From JBDSZL01 sp039925145 (GTDB lineage: Bacteria; Acidobacteriota; Vicinamibacteria; Vicinamibacterales; SCN-69-37), in contig JBDSZL010000081.1 of NCBI GenBank assembly GCA_039925145.1, forward strand, positions 1 through 17,344: a stretch of 17,344 nt of DNA. The letters are read 5' to 3'. The position numbers and the translations under genes were made by a program. How positions within the stretch are numbered: the first letter of the stretch is position 1; every line of letters begins with the position of its first letter. Below, one piece after another: positions 1 to 6,995 of this stretch. The notes beneath the pieces were generated by a model. That model had not been told where the DNA came from and searched no databases. It saw nothing but the letters and a program-made list of their open reading frames with translations.

Positions 1-98
1 TCGATGCCGACGACGGAGTAGCCGCGATCGAGCAGCGCATCCGAGAGGTGGGAGCCGATGAAGCCGGCGGCTCCCGTGATGACGACGCGTTTCTGCAT
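1..98 (-). CDS. NAD-dependent epimerase/dehydratase family protein, N-terminal fragment (cut by window edge)
   Basis: Only the first 32 codons are in the window; the gene runs off the left edge. The visible protein begins MQKRVVITGAAGFIGSHL, the first beta strand and glycine-rich GxxGxxG turn of a Rossmann fold as found in extended short-chain dehydrogenases that act on nucleotide sugars (epimerases, dehydratases, UDP-glucuronate decarboxylases). The ATG is preceded by an AAAGG ribosome binding site about six bases upstream. It lies 19 bases after the stop of the sugar-phosphate transferase gene and on the same strand, so it is probably the next gene of the polysaccharide operon and makes or modifies a nucleotide sugar for it. 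Family assignment is firm; the reaction cannot be told from this fragment. Confidence 0.85.
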   Translation of the reverse strand, partial: MQKRVVITGAAGFIGSHLSDALLDRGYSVVGI

Positions 99-117
99 AG
101 AAGCCTTTCGGAAGCCG

Positions 118-1563
118 TCAGTAGGCCTGGCGCTGCGAGAAGATCCCGCGCACCACGGTCAGCCAGATGATCTTGAGGTCGAGCGAGACCGACCAGTTCT
201 CGATGTAGTACAGGTCGTACTCGATGCGCTTCTCGAGCGACGTGTTACCGCGCCAGCCGTTCACCTGGGCCCAGCCGGTAATGCCGGCCTTGACCTTGTG
301 ACGCAGCATGTATTGCGGAATGCGATGCTTGAACTGCTCGACAAAAAAAGGCCGCTCCGGCCGGGGCCCCACGATCGACATGTCGCCGCGCAGCACATTC
401 CAGAACTGGGGCAGCTCGTCGACATCGTGATGTCTCAGCCAGCGGCCAATTGGCGTGGCCCGAGGGTCGTCGTCGCGCGCCCAAATCGGTCCGCTCGCAT
501 CCTCCGCATCCACGGGCATCGATCGGAACTTGTACACGGTGAACGCCTTGCCGTCGAGCCCCATGCGAAGTTGCGTGTAGAACACGGGCCCTGGCGAGCT
601 GCGCTTGATGAGCCCGGCGATGATCAACGCGGGGATCCCGCCAACCAGCACGACGGCCGCCGACAGCGCGACGTCGACGATGCGCTTGAGGACGCTGTTG
701 AACCCGCGGAGCGGCACGTCGTTGATGCTGATAATCGGCAGCCCGTCGAGATCTTCGAGGCGCGCGCGCAGGGCGATGAACTGCAGCAGGTCCGGCACGA
801 CGTGCACGTCGATGCACTCGCGGCTGGCGTACTCCACGACGCCGAGCATCTTGATGTGCTCCTCGATGGGCAGCGCGACGTAGATCTCGTCGATGCGCTC
901 GTGCGCGCAGACCGTCGCCAGGTCCGTCGTGGCTCCGAGCAGCGACAGCCCACGGTAGCCGATGACATCGCCGGTCGTGGCGCGGTCATCCACGAAGCCG
1001 ACCAGCCGGAAACCCAATTCGCCGTGTTCGAGGATGCGATCGGCGACCATGCGGCCCAGATCGCCGACGCCGACGATCAGGACGCGTCGGAGCCCGACGC
1101 CGGCGCGCCACCGGCGCCGCAGGAGATCGCGCACCGTCTCTCGCGAGGCGTACGCGAACAGGACGTTGAGCACCAGGAAGAGGGCCCAGACGAACTGCGA
1201 GACCTCGTAGACGCCCTGCTGCTTGAGCGCGTTCGACAGGTAGTACGTGCGAAAGTACAGAACGCCGCCGCCGCCGATCAGCACCGCGAGGATGCTGCCC
1301 ACCAAGACGGCGAAGAAGTCGTCGACGCGCGTCCGGCTGCGCCGGAGCCGATAGAGGCGCTGCACCTGAAACGCCAGCGGCACCGCCAGTGCGAGGAAGG
1401 GGGCGAGCGTGAGGTAGTGCCGGATGTCGGGCACACCTTCCCACACGGGAATGAGCCCGCTCTGAAACCTGATGAGGTACGCGAGCATGAACGCGCTGGC
1501 GGCCGCCAGCACGTCGGTGACGACGAAGATCGCAACGAGGAGCCGGTTGTGGCGCCTCAGCAT
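118..1563 (-). CDS. Undecaprenyl-phosphate hexose-1-phosphate transferase (WcaJ/WbaP-type initiating transferase)
   Basis: This 481-residue membrane enzyme should transfer a hexose 1-phosphate (probably glucose or galactose) from its UDP-sugar to undecaprenyl phosphate, the first step of a lipid-linked glycan. Four hydrophobic helices lie at about 8-32, 50-66, 83-103 and 122-139. A Rossmann-like CoA-binding domain follows (VLIVGVGDLGRM, 161-172), then a fifth hydrophobic segment (about 296-318). The C-terminal catalytic domain carries KFRSM (345-349), DELPQFWNVLRGDMS (382-396) and IVGPRPE (397-403), the hallmarks of the bacterial sugar transferase family. The length is normal for full-length polyisoprenyl-phosphate hexose-1-phosphate transferases. 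Its ATG overlaps the stop of the upstream glycosyltransferase by 7 bases, which supports this start and coupled translation. The exact sugar cannot be read from the sequence. Confidence 0.95.
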   Translation of the reverse strand: MLRRHNRLLVAIFVVTDVLAAASAFMLAYLIRFQSGLIPVWEGVPDIRHYLTLAPFLALAVPLAFQVQRLYRLRRSRTRVDDFFAVLVGSILAVLIGGGGVLYFRTYYLSNALKQQGVYEVSQFVWALFLVLNVLFAYASRETVRDLLRRRWRAGVGLRRVLIVGVGDLGRMVADRILEHGELGFRLVGFVDDRATTGDVIGYRGLSLLGATTDLATVCAHERIDEIYVALPIEEHIKMLGVVEYASRECIDVHVVPDLLQFIALRARLEDLDGLPIISINDVPLRGFNSVLKRIVDVALSAAVVLVGGIPALIIAGLIKRSSPGPVFYTQLRMGLDGKAFTVYKFRSMPVDAEDASGPIWARDDDPRATPIGRWLRHHDVDELPQFWNVLRGDMSIVGPRPERPFFVEQFKHRIPQYMLRHKVKAGITGWAQVNGWRGNTSLEKRIEYDLYYIENWSVSLDLKIIWLTVVRGIFSQRQAY

Positions 1564-2681
1564 GGGGCCTGCGTCAGCGCCCGGGCCGCGATGGCCTCGA
1601 ATCCGCGTTCGAAGTGGTCGATGCCGAACTGGCCCGCATGCGCCACCAGGCGGTTCTCGTTGATGGGCAGGCTGCCGAGCGACGCCATCGCGGTGGCGAA
1701 CGCCTCAGGGGTGGCCTCGTCGACCAGGATGCCCGTGACCCCGGGGATGACGGTCTCGAGGGCGCCGCCCCGGCCGAGCGCGATCACCGGGCGCCCGCAG
1801 GCCATCGACTCGACCGGGCTGATGCCGAAGTCTTCTTCGGCGGGCAGCAGGAGCGCCTGCGCGCCCCGGTACGCGTCGCGCAGCGCCACAGGCGGGAGCG
1901 TCCCGACAAACTCCACGGTGGGACCGGCGAGCGCGCGGAGGCGGTTCAGATCCGGTCCAGTCCCGACAATTTTCAAACGGACTCCCAGGCGCGCCGCGGC
2001 TTCGACGGCCACTTCTACGCGCTTGTATGGCACCAGCGCCGACACCACCAGGAAGTAGGGCTCCGGCGGCGTGGCCCCTGGTGTGAAAAACCCCGTATCG
2101 ACCGGGGGATAGAGCACCGATGCCCGTCGATTATAGTACCGGTCGATTCGACCCGCAACGAACGCGGAGTTCGCCACGAACTGATCCACCCGGCCCGCGG
2201 TCGCCCGATCCCAGCGGGCGAGCCACGCGAGAACAGGGCGGGCGAGGGCCGTGCCGACCGAGCCGAGCCGTTCGCGCCCGAAGTACGCGTCGAACTGATC
2301 CCATGCGTATCGCATAGGCGAGTGGCAATAGCAGATGTGCAGCGCGCGTCCTGTCGGGACGACCGCCTTGGCCGCGCAGTGACTCGTGGAAATCACCAGA
2401 TCCACGTCGTCGAGGTCGAAACACTCGATGGCGGTGGGGAAGAGCGGCAGGTAGTGCCGGTACCAGCGGGCGCGATTGGGCAACTGCTGAAGGAGGGATG
2501 GCCGTACTCGGCGTCCTTCGATCAGAGGCGACACCGATCCGCGCACATGGAACAGCGTCAGCAGATCTGCTTCGGGGAAGAGCCGGCAGAGCGCTTCGAG
2601 TACTTTTTCGCCGCCGCGCATGCCCGTGAGCCAGTCGTGCACGAGGACGACGCGGCGATTCGACCAGGGCCGGTCAACCAC
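1557..2681 (-). CDS. Glycosyltransferase family 4 (WbaZ-like mannosyltransferase group)
   Basis: A 374-residue cytoplasmic or membrane-associated GT-B glycosyltransferase. The N-terminal domain opens with VLVHDWLTGMRGGEKVLEAL, where the glycine-rich loop after the first strand is typical of WbaZ-like GT4 enzymes. The middle holds CYCHSPMRYAWDQF and the acceptor-side residues. The C-terminal domain has SALVPYKRVEVAVEAA and the donor-binding E-x7-E motif as EDFGISPVE (E283 and E291), followed by SMACGRPVIALGRGGALE. It would add one sugar to the lipid-linked oligosaccharide. The start is GTG at 2681, overlapping the upstream gene's stop by 8 bases. It differs from the other three GT4 proteins here, which belong to a D-x-R...GVG/GIG group. 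Donor and acceptor are unknown; mannose is only a family-level suggestion. Confidence 0.93.
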   Translation of the reverse strand: MVDRPWSNRRVVLVHDWLTGMRGGEKVLEALCRLFPEADLLTLFHVRGSVSPLIEGRRVRPSLLQQLPNRARWYRHYLPLFPTAIECFDLDDVDLVISTSHCAAKAVVPTGRALHICYCHSPMRYAWDQFDAYFGRERLGSVGTALARPVLAWLARWDRATAGRVDQFVANSAFVAGRIDRYYNRRASVLYPPVDTGFFTPGATPPEPYFLVVSALVPYKRVEVAVEAAARLGVRLKIVGTGPDLNRLRALAGPTVEFVGTLPPVALRDAYRGAQALLLPAEEDFGISPVESMACGRPVIALGRGGALETVIPGVTGILVDEATPEAFATAMASLGSLPINENRLVAHAGQFGIDHFERGFEAIAARALTQAPC

Positions 2682-3795
2682 GAGGCGCCGATCCCACCTC
2701 GGCGTAAAGTTCGCGGATCCGGCTCACCGACCGTTCCCACGAGAAGACCTTGATGCGCTCGCGGCCGCGTCGCACGAGCTCAGTCCGGAGGGCCGCATCG
2801 CCCAGCACTCGAGCCATCGCATCGGCAATCGCGCCGGCGTCGAGCGGATCGATCAGAATCGCCGCATCCCCCACGACCTCGGGTAGCGACGAGACATTGG
2901 ACGTGATCACCGGCGCGCCGCCGGCCATCGCTTCGAGGGTGGGCAGCCCGAACCCCTCGTACAGCGAGGGGAAGACGAAGACCGACGCCAGCCGGTAGAG
3001 AGCGGCGAGGGTCTTGTCGGGGACGAACCCGAGAAACCGCACGTGCTGGTGCAGCTGGAACCGATGCACGAGGCGTCGCAGGTTCGGGTATTTCGAAATG
3101 GCGTCGCCGATGATGAGCAGCTGCGCGTCTTCGACCCCGCGCCTGCGCAGGATGGAATACGCCTCGATCAACCGGTCGATGTTCTTGTGCGGCTTGATGT
3201 TGCCCGCGTAGAGGATGAACGGCGCACCCAGCTGGAATCGCTCCCGCACGTTGCCGAGCTCGGCGGGTGTCGGCGTGCGCGCGAGCCGTTCGTCGAGCGC
3301 GTTGTAGACGACCTCGACTTTTTCGCTGGGCACGCGCAGGTAGTGCAGGATGTCCTGCTTCGATGCCTCCGACACGGTGAGCACGCGCGCGGCGCGGCGC
3401 GCGGCCAGCCGCATCATGGTGCGGGCATACGCGTAGGCGGCGCGGTTTGGCAGGTACTCGGGGAACCGCAGATGGATGCAGTCGTGAATCGTCACGACAT
3501 AGCGGCAGGCAATGAAGGGCGAGACGACATAGTGTGGCGCGTGAAACAGATCGACGCGCGTCCGGGACAGCGCGAATGGCACGGCGAACTGCTCCGCGAC
3601 CGAGTAGTTGGCGGCATCCACGACCTTCGCGCTGAAACGCGGACCCAGTGTCCGCACGAACTCCACGTCGTCACGTCGGCACAGCAGCACGTACTGGTGG
3701 TCGCCATCCTGTCGCGAGAGCCAGTGCACGAGGTTGCGCACGTACGTGCCGATGCCGTAATCGTGGAGCTTCCGCGCGTCGATGGCAATGCGCAC
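2674..3795 (-). CDS. Glycosyltransferase family 4
   Basis: A 373-residue GT-B enzyme starting at GTG 3795. Translation begins VRIAIDARKLHDYGIGTYVR, where the first strand and glycine loop fit the fold's normal N-terminus. The frame is open further upstream, but that part would run into the preceding glycosyltransferase gene and reads as non-protein-like, so the GTG is preferred. Motifs: DLFHAPHYV, VVTIHDCIHLRFPEYLP, VLTVSEASKQDI, the donor-site lysine region GNIKPHKNIDRLIEAY, and E-x7-E as EGFGLPTLE (E280, E287/288 region) followed by GGAPVITSNVSSLPEV. The start lies 13 bases after the stop of the GT2 gene; the end overlaps the next gene by 8 bases. It probably extends the polysaccharide repeat unit. 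The sugar donor cannot be deduced. Confidence 0.94.
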   Translation of the reverse strand: MRIAIDARKLHDYGIGTYVRNLVHWLSRQDGDHQYVLLCRRDDVEFVRTLGPRFSAKVVDAANYSVAEQFAVPFALSRTRVDLFHAPHYVVSPFIACRYVVTIHDCIHLRFPEYLPNRAAYAYARTMMRLAARRAARVLTVSEASKQDILHYLRVPSEKVEVVYNALDERLARTPTPAELGNVRERFQLGAPFILYAGNIKPHKNIDRLIEAYSILRRRGVEDAQLLIIGDAISKYPNLRRLVHRFQLHQHVRFLGFVPDKTLAALYRLASVFVFPSLYEGFGLPTLEAMAGGAPVITSNVSSLPEVVGDAAILIDPLDAGAIADAMARVLGDAALRTELVRRGRERIKVFSWERSVSRIRELYAEVGSAPRG

Positions 3796-3808
3796 TGTGG
3801 GAGCGATT

Positions 3809-4648
3809 CTACCGGATGGCCCGGCCGCGCAGGCGCAGCCATAACCGCAGAGCTGGCGCCCATCGCGGCAGGTGCTTCTCATAGAAGCGCACATGACTGA
3901 CGTCGTAGTGGGAAGGGCCGCTCCGGCCTGACGCCGCGGCCGGGGACGCGGCCGATCGGCCTCTGAGATGCGTCACTTGCGCAGACGGCGCGAAGACGAT
4001 GCGGCCGCCAGCCGCGCGGAGGGCGGCGCAGAAGTCGACGTCTTCTTCGTACATGAAGTAGCGCTCGTCGAGCAGGCCGGCGCCGACCGCGGCCTCGCGC
4101 CGCACCAGCAGACACGCGCCCGTCAGCCAGTCCACGTCGCGTTCCCGTGCGAGCCACCGGGCGACAGCGCGGCGAGCGCGCGGACTCTGCTGGGTGGCTC
4201 GCCGAAGGCGCCGCTGCTGACGCCACTCGGTCCACGGTGTGAGCATCGGCCCGAACGAGATCTCCGGCGCACCGGCGGCGTCGACAAGGCGGGGTCCCAC
4301 CGCGACGGCTCCGGTGGCCTCGAGCCTGACGACCAGCGTGTCGATGGCCCCCGCGGGCACCACCGTGTCGCTGTTGAGCAGCAGGACGAGCGACGCCGTC
4401 GATCTCAGCAGCGCGACGTTGTTGGCTGCGGCAAAGCCGACGTTCCGATCGAGCGCCAGCAGGGTGACCTGGGGCATCTGGTCGCGAACCAGCGACTGGC
4501 TTCCGTCGCTTGAGGCGTTGTCGACCACGAAGATGTTGCCAAGACCGGACGGCGGGTGCGATTGGAGCGACTGCAGGCAATTGGCCAGCTCGTCCCTGGT
4601 GTTGTAGTTGACGATCACGATGTCGAGCGTCGCGCCGCGCTCGTTCAT
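3809..4648 (-). CDS. Glycosyltransferase family 2 (rhamnosyltransferase/WbbL-like)
   Basis: A 279-residue GT-A glycosyltransferase. It begins MNERGATLDIVIVNYNTRDELANCL, with the usual first strand. The nucleotide-binding segment is FVVDNASSDGSQ, then RNVGFAAANNVAL, and the DXD-equivalent metal site is LLNSDT (N92-D94). WLTGACLLVRREAAV and the catalytic-base region RYFMYEEDVDFCAALRAAG follow. The set resembles rhamnosyltransferases such as WbbL, though the sugar is not certain. The chosen ATG (4646-4648) overlaps the upstream stop as ATGA, a typical coupled start. The open frame extends upstream to 4996, but that part is an out-of-frame shadow of the neighbouring GT4 gene. It is the only inverting-type enzyme among five glycosyltransferases in this operon. 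Confidence 0.94.
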   Translation of the reverse strand: MNERGATLDIVIVNYNTRDELANCLQSLQSHPPSGLGNIFVVDNASSDGSQSLVRDQMPQVTLLALDRNVGFAAANNVALLRSTASLVLLLNSDTVVPAGAIDTLVVRLEATGAVAVGPRLVDAAGAPEISFGPMLTPWTEWRQQRRLRRATQQSPRARRAVARWLARERDVDWLTGACLLVRREAAVGAGLLDERYFMYEEDVDFCAALRAAGGRIVFAPSAQVTHLRGRSAASPAAASGRSGPSHYDVSHVRFYEKHLPRWAPALRLWLRLRGRAIR

Positions 4649-5745
4649 CGCTCTGCCGCCGCCTCCAATGCCAGCCGGATCGTGGTCGCCGTGCGTGTCC
4701 ATGAGAAGCGGGCCAGGACCTGACGTCCGTCCGCGATGAGCCTGGCGCGGGCCGCTTCGTCGTTGAGCAACGTCGACAGCGCCGACGCAATCGAGGGCGC
4801 TGTTGCACGCACCACGCAGGCCGCGCTTCCGTAGACCTCTCGCGTGATCGCCGTGTCGAGCAGCACCACCGGCAGGTCGTGCGCGCTGGCCTCGAGTGGG
4901 GTCATGCCAAACCCTTCGTAGTCGGAAAGGAAGACGAACACGCTTGCGGTTCGGTAGAGCTCCTGAAGCGAGTCGTCTCCCACGTATTCGCGCCACTCGA
5001 CCCGCGAGGCGATGCCTGCGGCAGCCGCCAACCTGTGGGGATTGATCGGTGGACTGGTGCGATTGTCACCGACAAGTACGAGGTGCGCGTCGGTGTGGGA
5101 TTGCGCAACAATCGCGAACGCCTCAATCAGCTCAGGGATGTGCCGCCGGCCGAAGAGCGATCCGACGTAGAGCACCGTCTCCCCGCGCCGGGCCGCGGAC
5201 ACCGCAGAGAGAGCTTCCGGCGCGCCAGGAGGGGCCAGAATCACTCGGTCGCGGCCAATGCCCAGCCATCGAACGATCTCGGCTGCTGAGAAGTCCGAGA
5301 TCGTGATGGTGCCATGAGCACGCCGGGCAGCGCTGCGCGTGAGCCATCGGCGGCGGAGGCCTTCTCGTCGGCCGAACCACTCGGGATGCGCGAAGAACGA
5401 CACATCGTAGATGGCGACGACGAAGGGGCAGCTGATCCGAACTGGGGCGGTGTAGCCTGCCGCAAAGAAGACGTCCACTCCGGCCCGTCGGATCTCGCCA
5501 GGCAGCGTGCGCTGCTCCCACCAGGTACCTGAGCCGCCGGCACTCGACCGCCAGCAGACTCGAGGGCCCAGTTCAGCCGCCAGCGCGGGAGGCGGCGCGG
5601 AGGGAATGAACACGGACACGCGATGGAGCCATGTCGGATCAGTGCTCCAGCGCCGAAGCACCTCGGCCAGATAGCGTCCAACCCCCGTTGGCCGACCGAG
5701 CAGCTCACGACCGTCGACGCCGATGTGCAGAGGACGATCAGCCAC
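4645..5745 (-). CDS. Glycosyltransferase family 4
   Basis: A 366-residue GT-B enzyme from GTG 5745. It begins VADRPLHIGVDGRELLGRPTGVGRYLAEV; the GVGRY loop binds the donor phosphates in this GT4 subgroup. Further motifs are DVFFAAGYTAPV, VVAIYDVSFFAHPEWF, TITISDFSAAEIVRWLG, VGSLFGRRHIPELIEAF and the E-x7-E element EGFGMTPLE (E277, E285). The donor-site lysine usual in GxxxxKN is arginine-histidine here (GRRHI), a variant I believe is common in this subgroup. The GTG overlaps the previous gene's stop by 8 bases (GTGGCTGA), which fixes the start; the open frame continues to 5979 but reads as a shadow. The end overlaps the GT2 start by 4 bases. Role: one transfer in repeat-unit assembly; donor unknown. 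Confidence 0.93.
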   Translation of the reverse strand: MADRPLHIGVDGRELLGRPTGVGRYLAEVLRRWSTDPTWLHRVSVFIPSAPPPALAAELGPRVCWRSSAGGSGTWWEQRTLPGEIRRAGVDVFFAAGYTAPVRISCPFVVAIYDVSFFAHPEWFGRREGLRRRWLTRSAARRAHGTITISDFSAAEIVRWLGIGRDRVILAPPGAPEALSAVSAARRGETVLYVGSLFGRRHIPELIEAFAIVAQSHTDAHLVLVGDNRTSPPINPHRLAAAAGIASRVEWREYVGDDSLQELYRTASVFVFLSDYEGFGMTPLEASAHDLPVVLLDTAITREVYGSAACVVRATAPSIASALSTLLNDEAARARLIADGRQVLARFSWTRTATTIRLALEAAAER

Positions 5746-6856
5746 GGGCGCTCGTGCGATGCGCCACGGCGAGCTGCCATGCCCCGCGGATCTGCTGCGC
5801 CGTACTGGCCCAGGTGAACTGCGCCGCGTGCTGCCAGCCGGCGGTGCGCATCCGGAGCCGCAGATTCGGATCGGCCAGCACGCTGCGCAGGGCGTGACTG
5901 AGGGCATGCTCGTCGCTCGCATCAACCAGCAAGGCCGCGCCCCCTGTCGTCTCCGGCAGAGCCCCGCTGCGGGCGGCAATCACGGGGACGCCGAGCACCA
6001 TGGCCTCGAGGGCCGGCAGTCCGAACCCTTCGGTGTGCGACGGCATCACCAGGGCGAGGGCGCGTTCGAACAGCGCGCGCTTCGCGTCCTCGGTCACATA
6101 GCCAGGCAGCTCGACGCGTCCGGCAAACGGCGCCTGACGTGCGAGATCGACGATCGGCTGCGCACCAGCCGCTATCCGCCCTGCCAACACCAGTGGCGGT
6201 GCGTCCGGACTGTCGGCGAGCAGCCGTGCGTAGGCGGCAAGCAGGGTCTCCAGGTTCTTCCGCGGCTCGAGCGTCCCGATGAACAACAGGCAGCCGCCAC
6301 GGGCGGGATCGGTCTGCCGCCGTGGCCAGCTTGGCGCGCCGGGGACGCACACGGAGATGTGCGACGCCGGAATGCCAAAGCGGCTGGCGACATCGTCGGC
6401 GGTGTGACGGGAGACGACCACGATTTGATCGGCGGCGCGTGCGTGGCGCGCCGCCAGACGCGGGTAGTCGCGCCGGATTTCTGCCGTCGTGCGCTCCGGG
6501 TGGTCGAGGAAGTCGAGATCGTGGATCATCGCGACACGCGCCGCCGAGCGGCTGGGGAGCAGGAGCGGGTGGGCCGACTGCACCACGTCGACGCGACGGC
6601 CCGTCAGGCTCTCAATCGGTGGCCATCCCAGCCGGTGCCACGCCCAGTTGAGGACGCGCACGGGGACGCGACGATCGAGAACCTCGGCGCCCGGGACGGC
6701 TTGCGAATCGAGGCGGTCCTTCCACGAGGAGGAAAACAGCAGAAGCCGCTCGTCGCGAGGGGCCGTGGCGACGAGCGCCTGCGCGACCTCGTGCATGTAC
6801 CCCCCGACGCCGGTCCGCTGGCGGAGGGCGGGTCGGTAGTCGAGCAGAATCTGCAC
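5738..6856 (-). CDS. Glycosyltransferase family 4, first gene of the leftward polysaccharide operon
   Basis: A 372-residue GT-B enzyme. The preferred start is GTG 6856, giving VQILLDYRPALRQRTGVGGYMHEVAQAL, so the first strand starts right at the N-terminus as in its paralogues. A TTG at 6931 would add 25 unsupported residues. Motifs: DVVQSAHPLLLP, VAMIHDLDFLDHPERT, IVVVSRHTADDVASRFG, FIGTLEPRKNLETLLAAY with the donor-site lysine, and E-x7-E as EGFGLPALE (E276, E284) followed by VPVIAARSGALPE. It should add a sugar to the growing lipid-linked glycan. It shares the divergent region with UDP-glucose dehydrogenase; I see no convincing minus-strand promoter there. It belongs to the same GT4 subgroup as the genes at 4645-5745 and 2674-3795. 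Confidence 0.93.
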   Translation of the reverse strand: MQILLDYRPALRQRTGVGGYMHEVAQALVATAPRDERLLLFSSSWKDRLDSQAVPGAEVLDRRVPVRVLNWAWHRLGWPPIESLTGRRVDVVQSAHPLLLPSRSAARVAMIHDLDFLDHPERTTAEIRRDYPRLAARHARAADQIVVVSRHTADDVASRFGIPASHISVCVPGAPSWPRRQTDPARGGCLLFIGTLEPRKNLETLLAAYARLLADSPDAPPLVLAGRIAAGAQPIVDLARQAPFAGRVELPGYVTEDAKRALFERALALVMPSHTEGFGLPALEAMVLGVPVIAARSGALPETTGGAALLVDASDEHALSHALRSVLADPNLRLRMRTAGWQHAAQFTWASTAQQIRGAWQLAVAHRTSARG

Positions 6857-6926
6857 GGCTGAAACTTGCCGGATGCTATCACGTGGGCCCCGATCGCGAC
6901 GGGGCGCGGGCTGCAACTCCTTATTA

Positions 6927-6940
6927 GTCAATCGATTGAC
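6927..6940. promoter_or_regulatory. Perfect 14-bp palindrome in the divergent intergenic region (candidate operator)
   Basis: GTCAATCGATTGAC reads identically on both strands. It sits in the 139-base gap between two divergent operons, in the most AT-rich part of that gap, and its last five bases form part of the TTGACA -35 box of the rightward promoter. A dimeric repressor bound here would block RNA polymerase; the mirrored half also gives TTGACT on the minus strand. No regulator gene lies in the window, so the binding protein is unknown and the operator role is inference. Confidence 0.45.
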
Positions 6941-6964
6941 AGGTATCGGTGCTCATGTTACCTT
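6936..6964 (+). promoter_or_regulatory. Sigma70-type promoter for the UDP-glucose dehydrogenase operon
   Basis: A perfect -35 box TTGACA (6936-6941) is followed by a 17-base spacer and a weak -10 box TACCTT (6959-6964). The -10 is preceded by TG at 6956-6957, giving the extended -10 pattern TGnTACCTT, which can compensate for the weak hexamer. Transcription would start near 6971, leaving a leader of about 25 bases before the ATG at 6996. Position, spacing and local AT-richness in a GC-rich genome support it; there is no experimental evidence. Confidence 0.55.
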
Positions 6965-6995
6965 GTGGAGTTTTCTTCCGGGGGGCACACGGTTC

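Noticed and set aside
58..2058. 666-codon open frame on the plus strand
   Set aside because: It lies antisense to the sugar-phosphate transferase and a glycosyltransferase whose motifs are unmistakable; its product is low-complexity R/D/H/Q/A-rich with no recognisable domain, as expected for a shadow in GC-rich DNA.
3796..3894. Longer N-terminus for the GT4 gene at 2674-3795
   Set aside because: The extra 33 residues are cysteine/arginine-rich, overlap the end of the GT2 gene, and place the first Rossmann strand unusually far from the N-terminus.
4649..4996. Extended N-terminus of the GT2 gene
   Set aside because: This stretch is out of frame with, and inside, the upstream GT4 gene, and reads as shadow sequence; the ATGA overlap at 4645-4648 gives the natural start.
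6915..6972. Inverted hexamers AACTCC and GGAGTT flanking the ugd promoter
   Set aside because: Six-base arms separated by 46 bases are expected by chance and are not centred on the 14-bp palindrome.
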